Shown: positions 18,053-25,487 of the stretch, in pieces | How positions within the stretch are numbered: position 1 is the first letter of the stretch | How the letters are laid out: every line of letters starts with the position of its first letter | From: Promicromonospora citrea | GTDB taxonomy: Bacteria; Actinomycetota; Actinomycetes; Actinomycetales; Cellulomonadaceae | DNA length: 56,568 nt | Reading direction: 5' to 3' | Assembly (NCBI RefSeq): GCF_013004695.1 | Contig: NZ_JABEMG010000011.1 | Span: forward strand, 1 to 56,568 | Translations under genes and position numbers: made by a program | The notes under the pieces: generated by a model | Told to the model about the DNA's origin: nothing | Seen by the model: only the letters and a program-made list of their open reading frames with translations | The model's database searches: none

Positions 18053-18366
18053 ACGTCACCCCCTCCGGTCGGCGCGCGTCGTGCTCGTGCGCGGTACGTC
18101 CCCTTCCGAATTCTGCTCCAGGACTATCACGTCCAGGTGAACTCGAACGGCGTAATTCTCAGCGGTCCGGTGAAACCACCCTCCCGACGGACGGGCGCAC
18201 GCCACGACGGGTGACGCACCACCGACGTCCAGGGTAACGATTCGGACGTACTGCGCAATGCCCTCTTCCGACCCACTCCGGGATGCACCACACTGTCCCG
18301 GTCCGCACGGGCGCCAGCGCGCCCGCCGTCGAACGGCCGGAACAGTGGCCGTGAAAGGAAGACCCC
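18053..18366. other. Divergent intergenic region, no gene seen
   Basis: This 314-base gap between the VanY gene (minus) and the small membrane protein (plus) must carry both promoters. It is less GC-rich around 18100-18180. No ORF with coding bias, RNA gene or clear long palindrome was found. GAAAGGAAG just before 18367 is the ribosome-binding site of the rightward gene. Confidence 0.5.
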
Positions 18367-18633
18367 ATGTCGGAGACCCCCGCCGCCCCCGCGACCCAGG
18401 GCGCGGTCCAGGACCCGCAGGCGAACACGCTGGCCATCGTCGGCTTCGTGTTCGCCTTCGTCGCGCCCCCGATCGGGATCATCATCTCGGCCATTGCGGT
18501 CTCGAAGGCCGGCAAGCTCGGCTTCGACAGCAAGCTCGCCAAGTGGGGCCTCGGCCTGGCCATCGTCTTCACGGTCGGCTACCTGGTCTTCGTCGGCCTG
18601 GGGGTCTGGGCCGCGCTCTCCGTCTCGGCCTGA
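18367..18633 (+). CDS. Small DUF4190-like double-pass membrane protein
   Basis: 88 residues. A short Ala/Pro/Gln N-terminus precedes two hydrophobic helices (LAIVGFVFAFVAPPIGIIISAIAV and LGLAIVFTVGYLVFVGLGVW) joined by a basic turn, SKAGKLGFDSKLAKWG. The pattern of a Gly/Pro-rich first helix, a lysine-rich loop and a second helix resembles DUF4190 proteins. AAGGAAG lies 7 bases before the ATG. A paralogue follows at 18801. Function unknown. Confidence 0.75.
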   Translation: MSETPAAPATQGAVQDPQANTLAIVGFVFAFVAPPIGIIISAIAVSKAGKLGFDSKLAKWGLGLAIVFTVGYLVFVGLGVWAALSVSA

Positions 18634-18665
18634 GTCCTAGCCCGGTCCGCCGGCCGGGTCACCAC

Positions 18666-18694
18666 AGGGCCGCCGCTCGCCGAGCGGCGGCCCT
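18666..18694 (+). terminator. Hairpin after the first small membrane protein gene
   Basis: Arms 18666-18679 and 18681-18694 (AGGGCCGCCGCTCG and its complement) can form a stem of at least 11 bp with a short loop, 33 bases after the stop. No U-tract is present. Confidence 0.55.
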
Positions 18695-18720
18695 GCCGCG
18701 CGTCACGGCTTGATATCGGG

Positions 18721-18742
18721 GTATCCAAGACGATTCGGATAC
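18721..18742. promoter_or_regulatory. GTATCC-N10-GGATAC inverted repeat, possible operator
   Basis: Two perfect 6-base arms (18721-18726 and 18737-18742) are separated by 10 bases, about one helical turn. They lie 59 bases before the gene at 18801 in a locally AT-rich stretch. The spacing suits a dimeric repressor; the protein is unknown. Confidence 0.4.
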
Positions 18743-18800
18743 ACCACAATATGGCCTGACATTTCACCGAGAGACGCTGCGACCAGGGAGCACCACTGCC

Positions 18801-19268
18801 ATGACCACGCCCGACACCACGACATCCACGGCACCGGACGAGACCACGACCACGGAGACGACCGAGGCCGTGACCGAGCCCGTCGCGGCGGAGGCGACGG
18901 CCGAGGTGACGACCGAGGCGCAGGCAGAGGGTCGGACCGTCGCGACGGAGGCCGCACCGGCGGACATTCCGGCAGGCACCGCCGTGGCGACCACGACCGC
19001 CACCGAGACCGCCGTGGTCGCCCCCGCCGCCGAGGAGGAGGAAGAGGACCCGCAGACGACGGTCTTCAGCCTGCTCACGTTCTTCCTCGCCGCAATCCCC
19101 CTCGTCGGTGTCGTGCTCAACGCGATCGCGGTGAAGCGTGCGGGCAAGGAGGGCTTCGACCTGTGGCTCGCCCGCTGGGGCCTCGCGCTCGCCATCCTGG
19201 AGACGCTCGGCGCGCTCGTCCTCGTCGGCCTCGGCTACTGGCTCGGGTACGCGACGGCGACCGCCTGA
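18801..19268 (+). CDS. DUF4190-like membrane protein with a long Thr/Glu N-terminus
   Basis: 155 residues. The first 80 are almost entirely Thr, Glu, Ala and Val (TTTETTEAVTEPVAAEA), ending in an acidic EEEEED. The C-terminal 70 residues repeat the layout of the 88-residue neighbour: helix VFSLLTFFLAAIPLVGVVLNAIAV, basic turn KRAGKEGFDLWLARWG, helix LALAILETLGALVLVGLGYWLG. The matched loop (KAGKLGFDSKLAKWG against RAGKEGFDLWLARWG) shows the two are paralogues. The acidic N-terminus is likely disordered. Function unknown. Confidence 0.7.
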   Translation: MTTPDTTTSTAPDETTTTETTEAVTEPVAAEATAEVTTEAQAEGRTVATEAAPADIPAGTAVATTTATETAVVAPAAEEEEEDPQTTVFSLLTFFLAAIPLVGVVLNAIAVKRAGKEGFDLWLARWGLALAILETLGALVLVGLGYWLGYATATA

Positions 19269-19471
19269 CCACAGCCCCTCGAGACCCGCTCCGACAGCGT
19301 CCCGCGGCGCGGTTCCACCACCGGAACCCGACGCGCCGGCGCTCCAGGGGCGGGTCTTCGACTGTCCGGAGCGGGTGAAATTTTGGCTATCGTCACATCG
19401 TGGTCATTCGGGAGTCATCACCCGAGACCACCATGAAACGCGCCCGGTCAGTCTCGAGGAAGGTCTGTCCC

Positions 19472-20137
19472 ATGCCGCAGCACGCCGTCCGACGCACCGC
19501 CCGCCTCCGCCGCCTCGTCGCGTCGGCCGTGGCGCCCGCTCTGCTCGCGCTCCTCGTCCTGGTCCAGGCGCCGGCCGCCGCCGCGTACCCGCCGGACCTC
19601 CCGTCCAAGGCGGTGGCACAGGCCGAGCTCGACGCCCTCCCCGTGCGCGCCGAGGGCGCGTCGGCGCCCTACGACAGGGACCTCTTCCCGCACTGGATCA
19701 CCGTCGACGGGTGCACCACGCGCGAGACGGTGCTGCAGCGCGACGGCGACGGCGTCGAGGTCGGCAGCGACTGCTACCCGACAACGGGCAGCTGGTACAG
19801 CGAGTACGACGGCGAGACCCGCACGGCACCGGCCGACATCGCGATCGACCACGTCGTGGCCCTGGCCGAGGCCTGGTACTCGGGCGCGAGCGAGTGGACG
19901 ACGGCCCGGAGGCAGGACTTCGCCAACGACCTCACCGGGCCGCAGCTCATCGCGGTGACCGCCGAGGTGAACAGCTCCAAGAGCGACAAGGACCCCGCCG
20001 AGTGGGTGCCTCCCCTGGCGAGCAAGCGGTGCGCCTACGCCAAGATGTGGATCCACACCAAGGCGCGCTGGGACCTCACCGTGGACAGCGCGGAGAAGTC
20101 CGCGCTCCAGCCGCTGCTCGACGGCTGCTCGTACTGA
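19472..20137 (+). CDS. Secreted HNH endonuclease (DUF1524-type)
   Basis: 221 residues from ATG 19472, chosen because GAGGAAGG lies 7-14 bases upstream and a normal signal peptide follows (RRTARLRRLVASAVAPALLALLVLVQAPAAAA). An upstream in-frame ATG at 19400 would spoil it. The mature region carries the HNH core AIDHVVALAEAW (Asp126-His127) and LIAVTAEVNSSKSDKDPAEW, with the conserved Asn and Lys of secreted GmrSD/DUF1524-like nucleases. Cysteines CTTRE, SDCYP, KRCAY and DGCSY may form disulfides. It probably degrades extracellular nucleic acid. Confidence 0.85.
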   Translation: MPQHAVRRTARLRRLVASAVAPALLALLVLVQAPAAAAYPPDLPSKAVAQAELDALPVRAEGASAPYDRDLFPHWITVDGCTTRETVLQRDGDGVEVGSDCYPTTGSWYSEYDGETRTAPADIAIDHVVALAEAWYSGASEWTTARRQDFANDLTGPQLIAVTAEVNSSKSDKDPAEWVPPLASKRCAYAKMWIHTKARWDLTVDSAEKSALQPLLDGCSY

Positions 20138-20143
20138 GCGAGC

Positions 20144-20193
20144 GCCGGTCCGCGGGTCCGGGTCAGGCCCGGGTGCCCGTGCTGCGGACCGGC
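20144..20193. terminator. Hairpin between convergent genes
   Basis: Arms 20144-20153 (GCCGGTCCGC) and 20184-20193 are exact complements. The structure starts 7 bases after the nuclease stop and spans the stop codon of the opposing gene, so it could end both transcripts. Confidence 0.45.
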
Positions 20194-20738
20194 GGCCTGA
20201 CCCGCACGTGCGCGAGCGCGGCATAGAGCGCGCGCTCGGCGTCGCGCACGGCGACGTACGCGTCCGAGCACGCCGCGTAGCCCGCGCACGCGGCGTCGAG
20301 CACCGCGAGCGCCGCCTCGGCCGTCGTCTCCGCACCCGTGTCGCCGGTCGCCGCTCCCGCTGCCCCGGGCCCCGGCGGTCGGGCCGCGGCGCCCAGCGGC
20401 AGCGTGCTCGCGGCACCCTGGGCGGCACGCAGGTGTGCCAGGCCGGTGGCGTGCCGCGCCTGGGCGGACTCGAGGGCCGCCGCGTAGGCGTCGAGGACGT
20501 CGGCCACGGCGGCGAAGCCCGGCACCGCGTCCCGGAGGCTCCGCGCGCCGACGCGCAGTGCGACGGGGTCGCCGTCGGGGCCACGCTCGACAACGGCGTC
20601 CCATCCGGCGGCCGCCGTGCGGAGCCCACCGACCAGCCAGCCGACCTGCTCCGGCGCGACGGTCTGCTCGAACGCCTGCCGCGCGCGGCTCAGGCCGGCG
20701 ATCCGGTTCTCGCAGAGGGCGATGAGCGCGTCGCTCAT
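20163..20738 (-). CDS. Unrecognised helical protein, possibly T7SS-related
   Basis: 191 residues with no signal peptide or membrane helix. It is rich in Ala and Leu and predicted largely helical: residues 1-35 (ALIALCENRIAGLSRARQAFEQ), then WLVGGLRTAAAGWDAVV, a long helix around LDAYAAALESAQARHATGLAHL, a Pro/Gly linker and a final helix. The amphipathic helical pairs recall T7SS-associated proteins such as those at 30008 and 34038, but there is no WXG motif and the link is weak. The gene stands alone between convergent and divergent neighbours. Confidence 0.5.
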   Translation of the reverse strand: MSDALIALCENRIAGLSRARQAFEQTVAPEQVGWLVGGLRTAAAGWDAVVERGPDGDPVALRVGARSLRDAVPGFAAVADVLDAYAAALESAQARHATGLAHLRAAQGAASTLPLGAAARPPGPGAAGAATGDTGAETTAEAALAVLDAACAGYAACSDAYVAVRDAERALYAALAHVRVRPPVRSTGTRA

Positions 20739-20956
20739 GCCGGCCCGTCGGCCCCCGACGGGCCGCCCGTCGCGCTGTCCGCCATACCGCCCCCTCAGAC
20801 CGAGGTGCCCGTCACCCCGGCCTGGAGGATCCTAGGCCGATCCGGCAGGTCACGACATGGGGAGGGATCCCCATGCGGGTGGCCGACCGCGCCGGGAAGG
20901 GGCCGCGCGACCCGCCCGGCGAATTGGTCTTGCCGAGCCTGGGAGAATAGGGGGTT

Positions 20957-23900
20957 GTGAGTAGCGAGCCTTCCTCCACCCCGGTGTCCGACGGCGACCG
21001 CGGTCGCGCGGGCGAGGGCCGCACCCGTCGGCGCGGCGAGCGCCGGCGGACCGGCCCGCAGCGCGGGAAGGGCCCGCAGCGTGTGACGACCGCCCAGCTC
21101 GAGGCGGCCGCCGCCCGGCGCGCGGCCGTCGACGTCCCCGAGATCACCTATCCCGCCCAGCTGCCCGTCTCGGCGCGCCGGGAGGACATCGCGGCGGCGA
21201 TCCGCGACCACCAGGTCGTGATCGTCGCCGGCGAGACCGGCTCGGGCAAGACCACGCAGATCCCGAAGATCGCGCTCGAGCTCGGGCGCGGCCGGCAGGG
21301 GCAGATCGGCCACACCCAGCCCCGGCGGCTGGCCGCGCGGACCGTCGCGGAGCGCATCGCCGAGGAGCTCGGCACGCAGCTCGGTGACGTCGTGGGCTAT
21401 CAGGTGCGGTTCACCGACCAGTCGAGCGAGCGAACGCTGGTCAAGGTGATGACCGACGGCATCCTGCTCGCGCAGATCCAGCGGGACCCGCAGCTCCTGG
21501 CCTACGACACGATCATCATCGACGAGGCGCACGAGCGGTCCCTCAACATCGACTTCCTGCTCGGCTACCTGTCCCGGCTGCTGCCCCAGCGGCCGGACCT
21601 CAAGCTCGTCATCACGTCCGCCACCATCGACTCCGAGCGGTTCGCCGCGCACTTCTCCCCCGCCGCGCTCGCCGAGCGGGGCGGGGCGCCGGAGTACGTC
21701 ACCGAGGTCCTGCCGGACGCGGCACCGATCGTCGAGGTCTCCGGGCGCACCTACCCGGTCGAGATCCGCTACCGCCCGCTGTCGCCGGACGAGGACGAGG
21801 GCACCGGCGACGGGGAGCGGGCGCCGTCGTCGCGCACCAGGGGGCGGGCGCGCGGCGGCGAGGAGAAGGACCTCGTCACCGGGATCATCGACGCGTGCGA
21901 GGAGCTCCTGCGGGAGGGCGACGGCGACATCCTCGTCTTCCTCTCGGGCGAGCGGGAGATCCACGACGCCGCCGACGGGCTGGCCGGGCACTTCAAGGAG
22001 CGTGTGCGCGACCCGAAGCACCCGCAGCACATCGAGGTGCTGCCGCTGTACGCGCGGCTGTCGAGCGCCGAGCAGCACCGGGTGTTCCAGCCGCACGCCG
22101 CGCGACGCATCGTGCTCGCCACGAACGTCGCCGAGACGTCGCTGACCGTGCCGGGCATCCACTACGTGGTCGACCCGGGCACGGCCCGCATCAGCCGCTA
22201 CTCCAAGCAGACCAAGGTGCAGCGGCTGCCGATCGAGCCCGTGTCGCAGGCCTCGGCCAACCAGCGCAGCGGGCGCTCGGGCCGCGTGGCCGACGGCATC
22301 GCGATCCGCCTGTACTCGCAGGAGGACTTCGAGAAGCGGCCGGAGTTCACCGAGCCGGAGATCCTGCGCACGTCGCTCGCGTCGGTGCTGCTGCAGATGA
22401 TCTCGGTGGGCGTCGTCAGCACGCCCGACGACGTCGCCCGCTTCCCCTTCGTCGAGGCGCCCGACACGCGCGCGATCCGCGACGGCGTGCAGCTGCTCAC
22501 GGAGCTCGGCGCGCTCGAGGAGGTCGACGGCGTCACGCGGCTCACCGAGACCGGCCGCACGCTCGCGCAGCTCCCGATGGACCCGCGGCTGGCCCGCATG
22601 GTCATCGAGGGTGCGCGGCACGGGGTGGCCCGCGAGGTCGCCGTCGTCGCGGCCGCCCTGTCCATCCAGGACCCGCGCGAGCGCCCCGCCGAGCAGCGCG
22701 CGCAGGCCGACCAGCTCCACGCGCGGTTCGCGGACCCGCGCTCCGACTTCCTCAGCTACCTCAACCTGTGGGAGTACGTGCGCGAGCAGCAGCGGCTGCT
22801 GTCCGGCTCGGCGTTCCGCCGGCTGTGCAAGGCGGAGTACATCAACTTCCTGCGCGTGCGCGAGTGGCAGGACGTCGTCGCGCAGCTGCGCGACATGGCG
22901 CGCCCGCTCGGCATGGACATGACCGGACGCCCGACGCCGCCGCTCGTCGTCGGCGCGGTCGGGGCCGCGGCGGACGCCGCCGACGCCGCCTCGGCACAGC
23001 AGCAGGTGTCGTACCGGTACGGCTGGGACGAGGACACGATCCACCGGTCGCTGCTCGCGGGTCTGCTCTCGCAGATCGGCATGCAGGAGACGGGCGAGGT
23101 CAAGGCGTCCGCCGTCGCGCACCTGCGGGGCGAGGCGCGCGAGCGTGCGCTGCGGCGCGCGAAGAAGCAGGCACGCAACGAGTACGTCGGCGCGCGCGGC
23201 GCGCGGTTCGCGATCTTCCCGGGGTCGCCGCTGTCCAAGAAGCCGCCGGTGTGGATCATGGCGGGCGAGCTCGTGGAGACGAGCAGGCTGTGGGCACGCG
23301 ACGTCGCCCGCATCCAGCCGGAGTGGGCCGAGGAGCTGGCCGGGCCGCTCGCGCGGCGCACGTACTCCGACCCGCACTGGTCGACCAGGCGGGGCGCCGC
23401 GATGTGCACCGAGAAGGTGCTGCTGTACGGCGTGCCGATCGTGTCCGACCGGCGGGTGCTGTACGCGAAGGTCGACCCCGAGGCAGCGCGCGAGATGTTC
23501 GTGCGGCACGCGCTGGTCCAGGGCGAGTGGACCACGCACCACGGCTTCTTCCACGACAACCGTGCCCTGCTCGAGGAGGCCGGCGAGCTCGAGGCCCGCT
23601 CGCGGCAGCGCGGCCTGGTCGCGGACGAGGACGACCTGTTCGCCTTCTACGACGAGCGCGTCCCCGACTCCGTGGTGTCGGCCGCGCACTTCGACCGGTG
23701 GTGGTCGCGCGCCCGGCGCGAGACGCCCGACCTGCTCACCTTCACCATGGAGCAGCTCGTCGGCGACGCGTCCGTCGACACCGCCGCGTTCCCCGAGACG
23801 TGGCCCCAGGGCGAGCTCTCGCTGCCGCTCACCTACCAGTTCCAGCCCGGCTCCGACGCCGACGGCGTGACCGTGCACGTCCCGGTCGCGGTGCTCGCGC

Positions 23901-25459
23901 GCGTGGTGCCCGACGGGTTCGACTGGATGGTGCCCGGTCTGCTCGAGGAGCTGACGGTGGCGACGATCAAGTCGCTGCCCAAGGCGGTGCGACGGGAGCT
24001 CGTGCCCGCGCCCGACGTCGCGCGCGAGGTCGTCGCCTGGATCCGCGACAACTGCCCCGCGTGGGAGGACCTCGCCCGCGCCGGTGACATGGCGGAGCCG
24101 TTCACCTCGGCCTTCACGCGCGCCGTGCGCGCGGTGCGCGACGTCGTCGTGCCGTCGGAGGTGTGGGACGCCGAGCGCCTGGAACGCCTGCCCGCCCACC
24201 TGCGCGTGACGTTCCGCGTCGTCGAGGAGCGTGGCACGGGGCCGTCGGCGACGTCGGTCGTCCTGGACGAGTCGAAGGACCTCGTGCTGCTGCAGCGCAA
24301 GCTCGCGGCGCGCGCCGAGGCCGCCGTGCGGTCGGCGGTGCGCGGTGCCGTGGGTGCGGCGCTCGCCGAGGCGCGGGCGGCGGCGGGTACCCCGCGGCCC
24401 TCACCGGAGGACGCGTCCCCCGCCGCGGTGGCCGCGCGCCGGGACGGCGCACGGCAGGACGGGACCCCCGCCCCGGCGCCAGCGGGCGTCGTCGGCGAGC
24501 AGACCGGCCTCACCACCTGGCCCTCCGGCCTGCCCGACGGCGGCACCCTGCCCGCGTCCGTGTCCACCGACGTCGGGGCGGGCATGGTGGTGCGCGGCTT
24601 CCCCGCACTCGTCGCGGAGCCGGCGCCGAAGGTCACGGGACAGCCGCGCACGGTCGGCGTCGCGCTGCGCATCCTGGCCGACGAGCACGCGCAGGCCGAG
24701 AAGCACGCCGCGGGCGTGCGGAGGCTGCTCACGGCCGAGGCCACGCTCGGCACCGGACGCATCACGACCCGCTGGACGGGCACGCAGTCGCTCACCCTGG
24801 CGGCGTCGCCGTACCCGAGCACCGAGGCGCTCGTCGCGGACCTGCAGCTCGCGGCCGTCACGTCGCTGACCACACCGGCGGACGAGGCCCGCTACGACAC
24901 GCCGCCCGGCGGACCGGACGCCGCGGGGATCCGCACGGCGTCCGCGTACGCGGAGGCGCTGGCGTTCGTGCGCAGGCACCTGGAGGACGAGGTGCACCGT
25001 GTGGTCGGGCACGTGGTGGCCGCGTTGTCGGCGAGCCGCGCGCTCGAGGCGGAGGTCCGCGCGTCGAGCAGCCTCGCGCTGCTGAACACGCTCCAGGACC
25101 TGCGCGAGCACCGGGCGTCCCTCGTGCACGACGGGTTCGTGTCGGCCACGCCGCCGCGGCGGCTGCCGCACCTGGCCCGCTACCTGCGGGCGGACTCGCA
25201 CCGGCTGACGAAGGCGGCGGAGAACCCGGCGCGCGACTCCGACCTGGCCTGGCGGATCAACGACGTCACCGCGGCGTACGAGAAGGCGCAGGCGGCCTAC
25301 GCCGCGGGCACCCCGGACGCGGCCCGCGCCACCGAGCTCGCGGAGGTGCGCTGGATGCTCGAGGAGCTGCGCGTCTCGCTGTTCGCCCAGCAGCTCGGGA
25401 CGGACGGCCCGGTCAGCGAGAAGCGGATCCGGAAGGTGCTCAACCCGGGCGGGTGGTGA
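20957..25459 (+). CDS. hrpA: ATP-dependent RNA helicase HrpA
   Basis: 1500 residues from GTG 20957. A basic N-terminus (RTRRRGERRRTGPQRGKGPQ) precedes the DEAH helicase core. Walker A GETGSGKT is at residues 92-99, DEAH at 189-192 and SAT in VITSATIDSERF. The second RecA domain has ATNVAETSLTVPGI and the motif VI region QRSGRSGRVADG. HA2/OB-fold and DUF3418-type regions follow. Length and order fit bacterial HrpA, a DEAH helicase that in E. coli rescues stalled ribosomes and processes mRNA. A disordered insert (about residues 275-305) within the core is a lineage feature. The frame is open and coding-biased throughout. Confidence 0.95.
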   Translation: MSSEPSSTPVSDGDRGRAGEGRTRRRGERRRTGPQRGKGPQRVTTAQLEAAAARRAAVDVPEITYPAQLPVSARREDIAAAIRDHQVVIVAGETGSGKTTQIPKIALELGRGRQGQIGHTQPRRLAARTVAERIAEELGTQLGDVVGYQVRFTDQSSERTLVKVMTDGILLAQIQRDPQLLAYDTIIIDEAHERSLNIDFLLGYLSRLLPQRPDLKLVITSATIDSERFAAHFSPAALAERGGAPEYVTEVLPDAAPIVEVSGRTYPVEIRYRPLSPDEDEGTGDGERAPSSRTRGRARGGEEKDLVTGIIDACEELLREGDGDILVFLSGEREIHDAADGLAGHFKERVRDPKHPQHIEVLPLYARLSSAEQHRVFQPHAARRIVLATNVAETSLTVPGIHYVVDPGTARISRYSKQTKVQRLPIEPVSQASANQRSGRSGRVADGIAIRLYSQEDFEKRPEFTEPEILRTSLASVLLQMISVGVVSTPDDVARFPFVEAPDTRAIRDGVQLLTELGALEEVDGVTRLTETGRTLAQLPMDPRLARMVIEGARHGVAREVAVVAAALSIQDPRERPAEQRAQADQLHARFADPRSDFLSYLNLWEYVREQQRLLSGSAFRRLCKAEYINFLRVREWQDVVAQLRDMARPLGMDMTGRPTPPLVVGAVGAAADAADAASAQQQVSYRYGWDEDTIHRSLLAGLLSQIGMQETGEVKASAVAHLRGEARERALRRAKKQARNEYVGARGARFAIFPGSPLSKKPPVWIMAGELVETSRLWARDVARIQPEWAEELAGPLARRTYSDPHWSTRRGAAMCTEKVLLYGVPIVSDRRVLYAKVDPEAAREMFVRHALVQGEWTTHHGFFHDNRALLEEAGELEARSRQRGLVADEDDLFAFYDERVPDSVVSAAHFDRWWSRARRETPDLLTFTMEQLVGDASVDTAAFPETWPQGELSLPLTYQFQPGSDADGVTVHVPVAVLARVVPDGFDWMVPGLLEELTVATIKSLPKAVRRELVPAPDVAREVVAWIRDNCPAWEDLARAGDMAEPFTSAFTRAVRAVRDVVVPSEVWDAERLERLPAHLRVTFRVVEERGTGPSATSVVLDESKDLVLLQRKLAARAEAAVRSAVRGAVGAALAEARAAAGTPRPSPEDASPAAVAARRDGARQDGTPAPAPAGVVGEQTGLTTWPSGLPDGGTLPASVSTDVGAGMVVRGFPALVAEPAPKVTGQPRTVGVALRILADEHAQAEKHAAGVRRLLTAEATLGTGRITTRWTGTQSLTLAASPYPSTEALVADLQLAAVTSLTTPADEARYDTPPGGPDAAGIRTASAYAEALAFVRRHLEDEVHRVVGHVVAALSASRALEAEVRASSSLALLNTLQDLREHRASLVHDGFVSATPPRRLPHLARYLRADSHRLTKAAENPARDSDLAWRINDVTAAYEKAQAAYAAGTPDAARATELAEVRWMLEELRVSLFAQQLGTDGPVSEKRIRKVLNPGGW

Positions 25460-25484
25460 GCGGGGCGGACGGCCGCCCCGCTCA
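25457..25484. terminator. Perfect 12-bp hairpin overlapping the hrpA stop codon
   Basis: Arms 25457-25468 and 25473-25484 are exact complements with a 4-base ACGG loop. The first arm begins at the hrpA TGA, and the second ends 3 bases before the stop codon of the opposing gene. It is a compact bidirectional terminator. Confidence 0.7.
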
Positions 25485-25487
25485 CCG

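Noticed and set aside
20795-24199. 1134-residue minus-strand open frame opposite hrpA
   Set aside because: Arg/Asp/Val-rich shadow without domains. The opposite strand encodes a complete HrpA with all helicase motifs.
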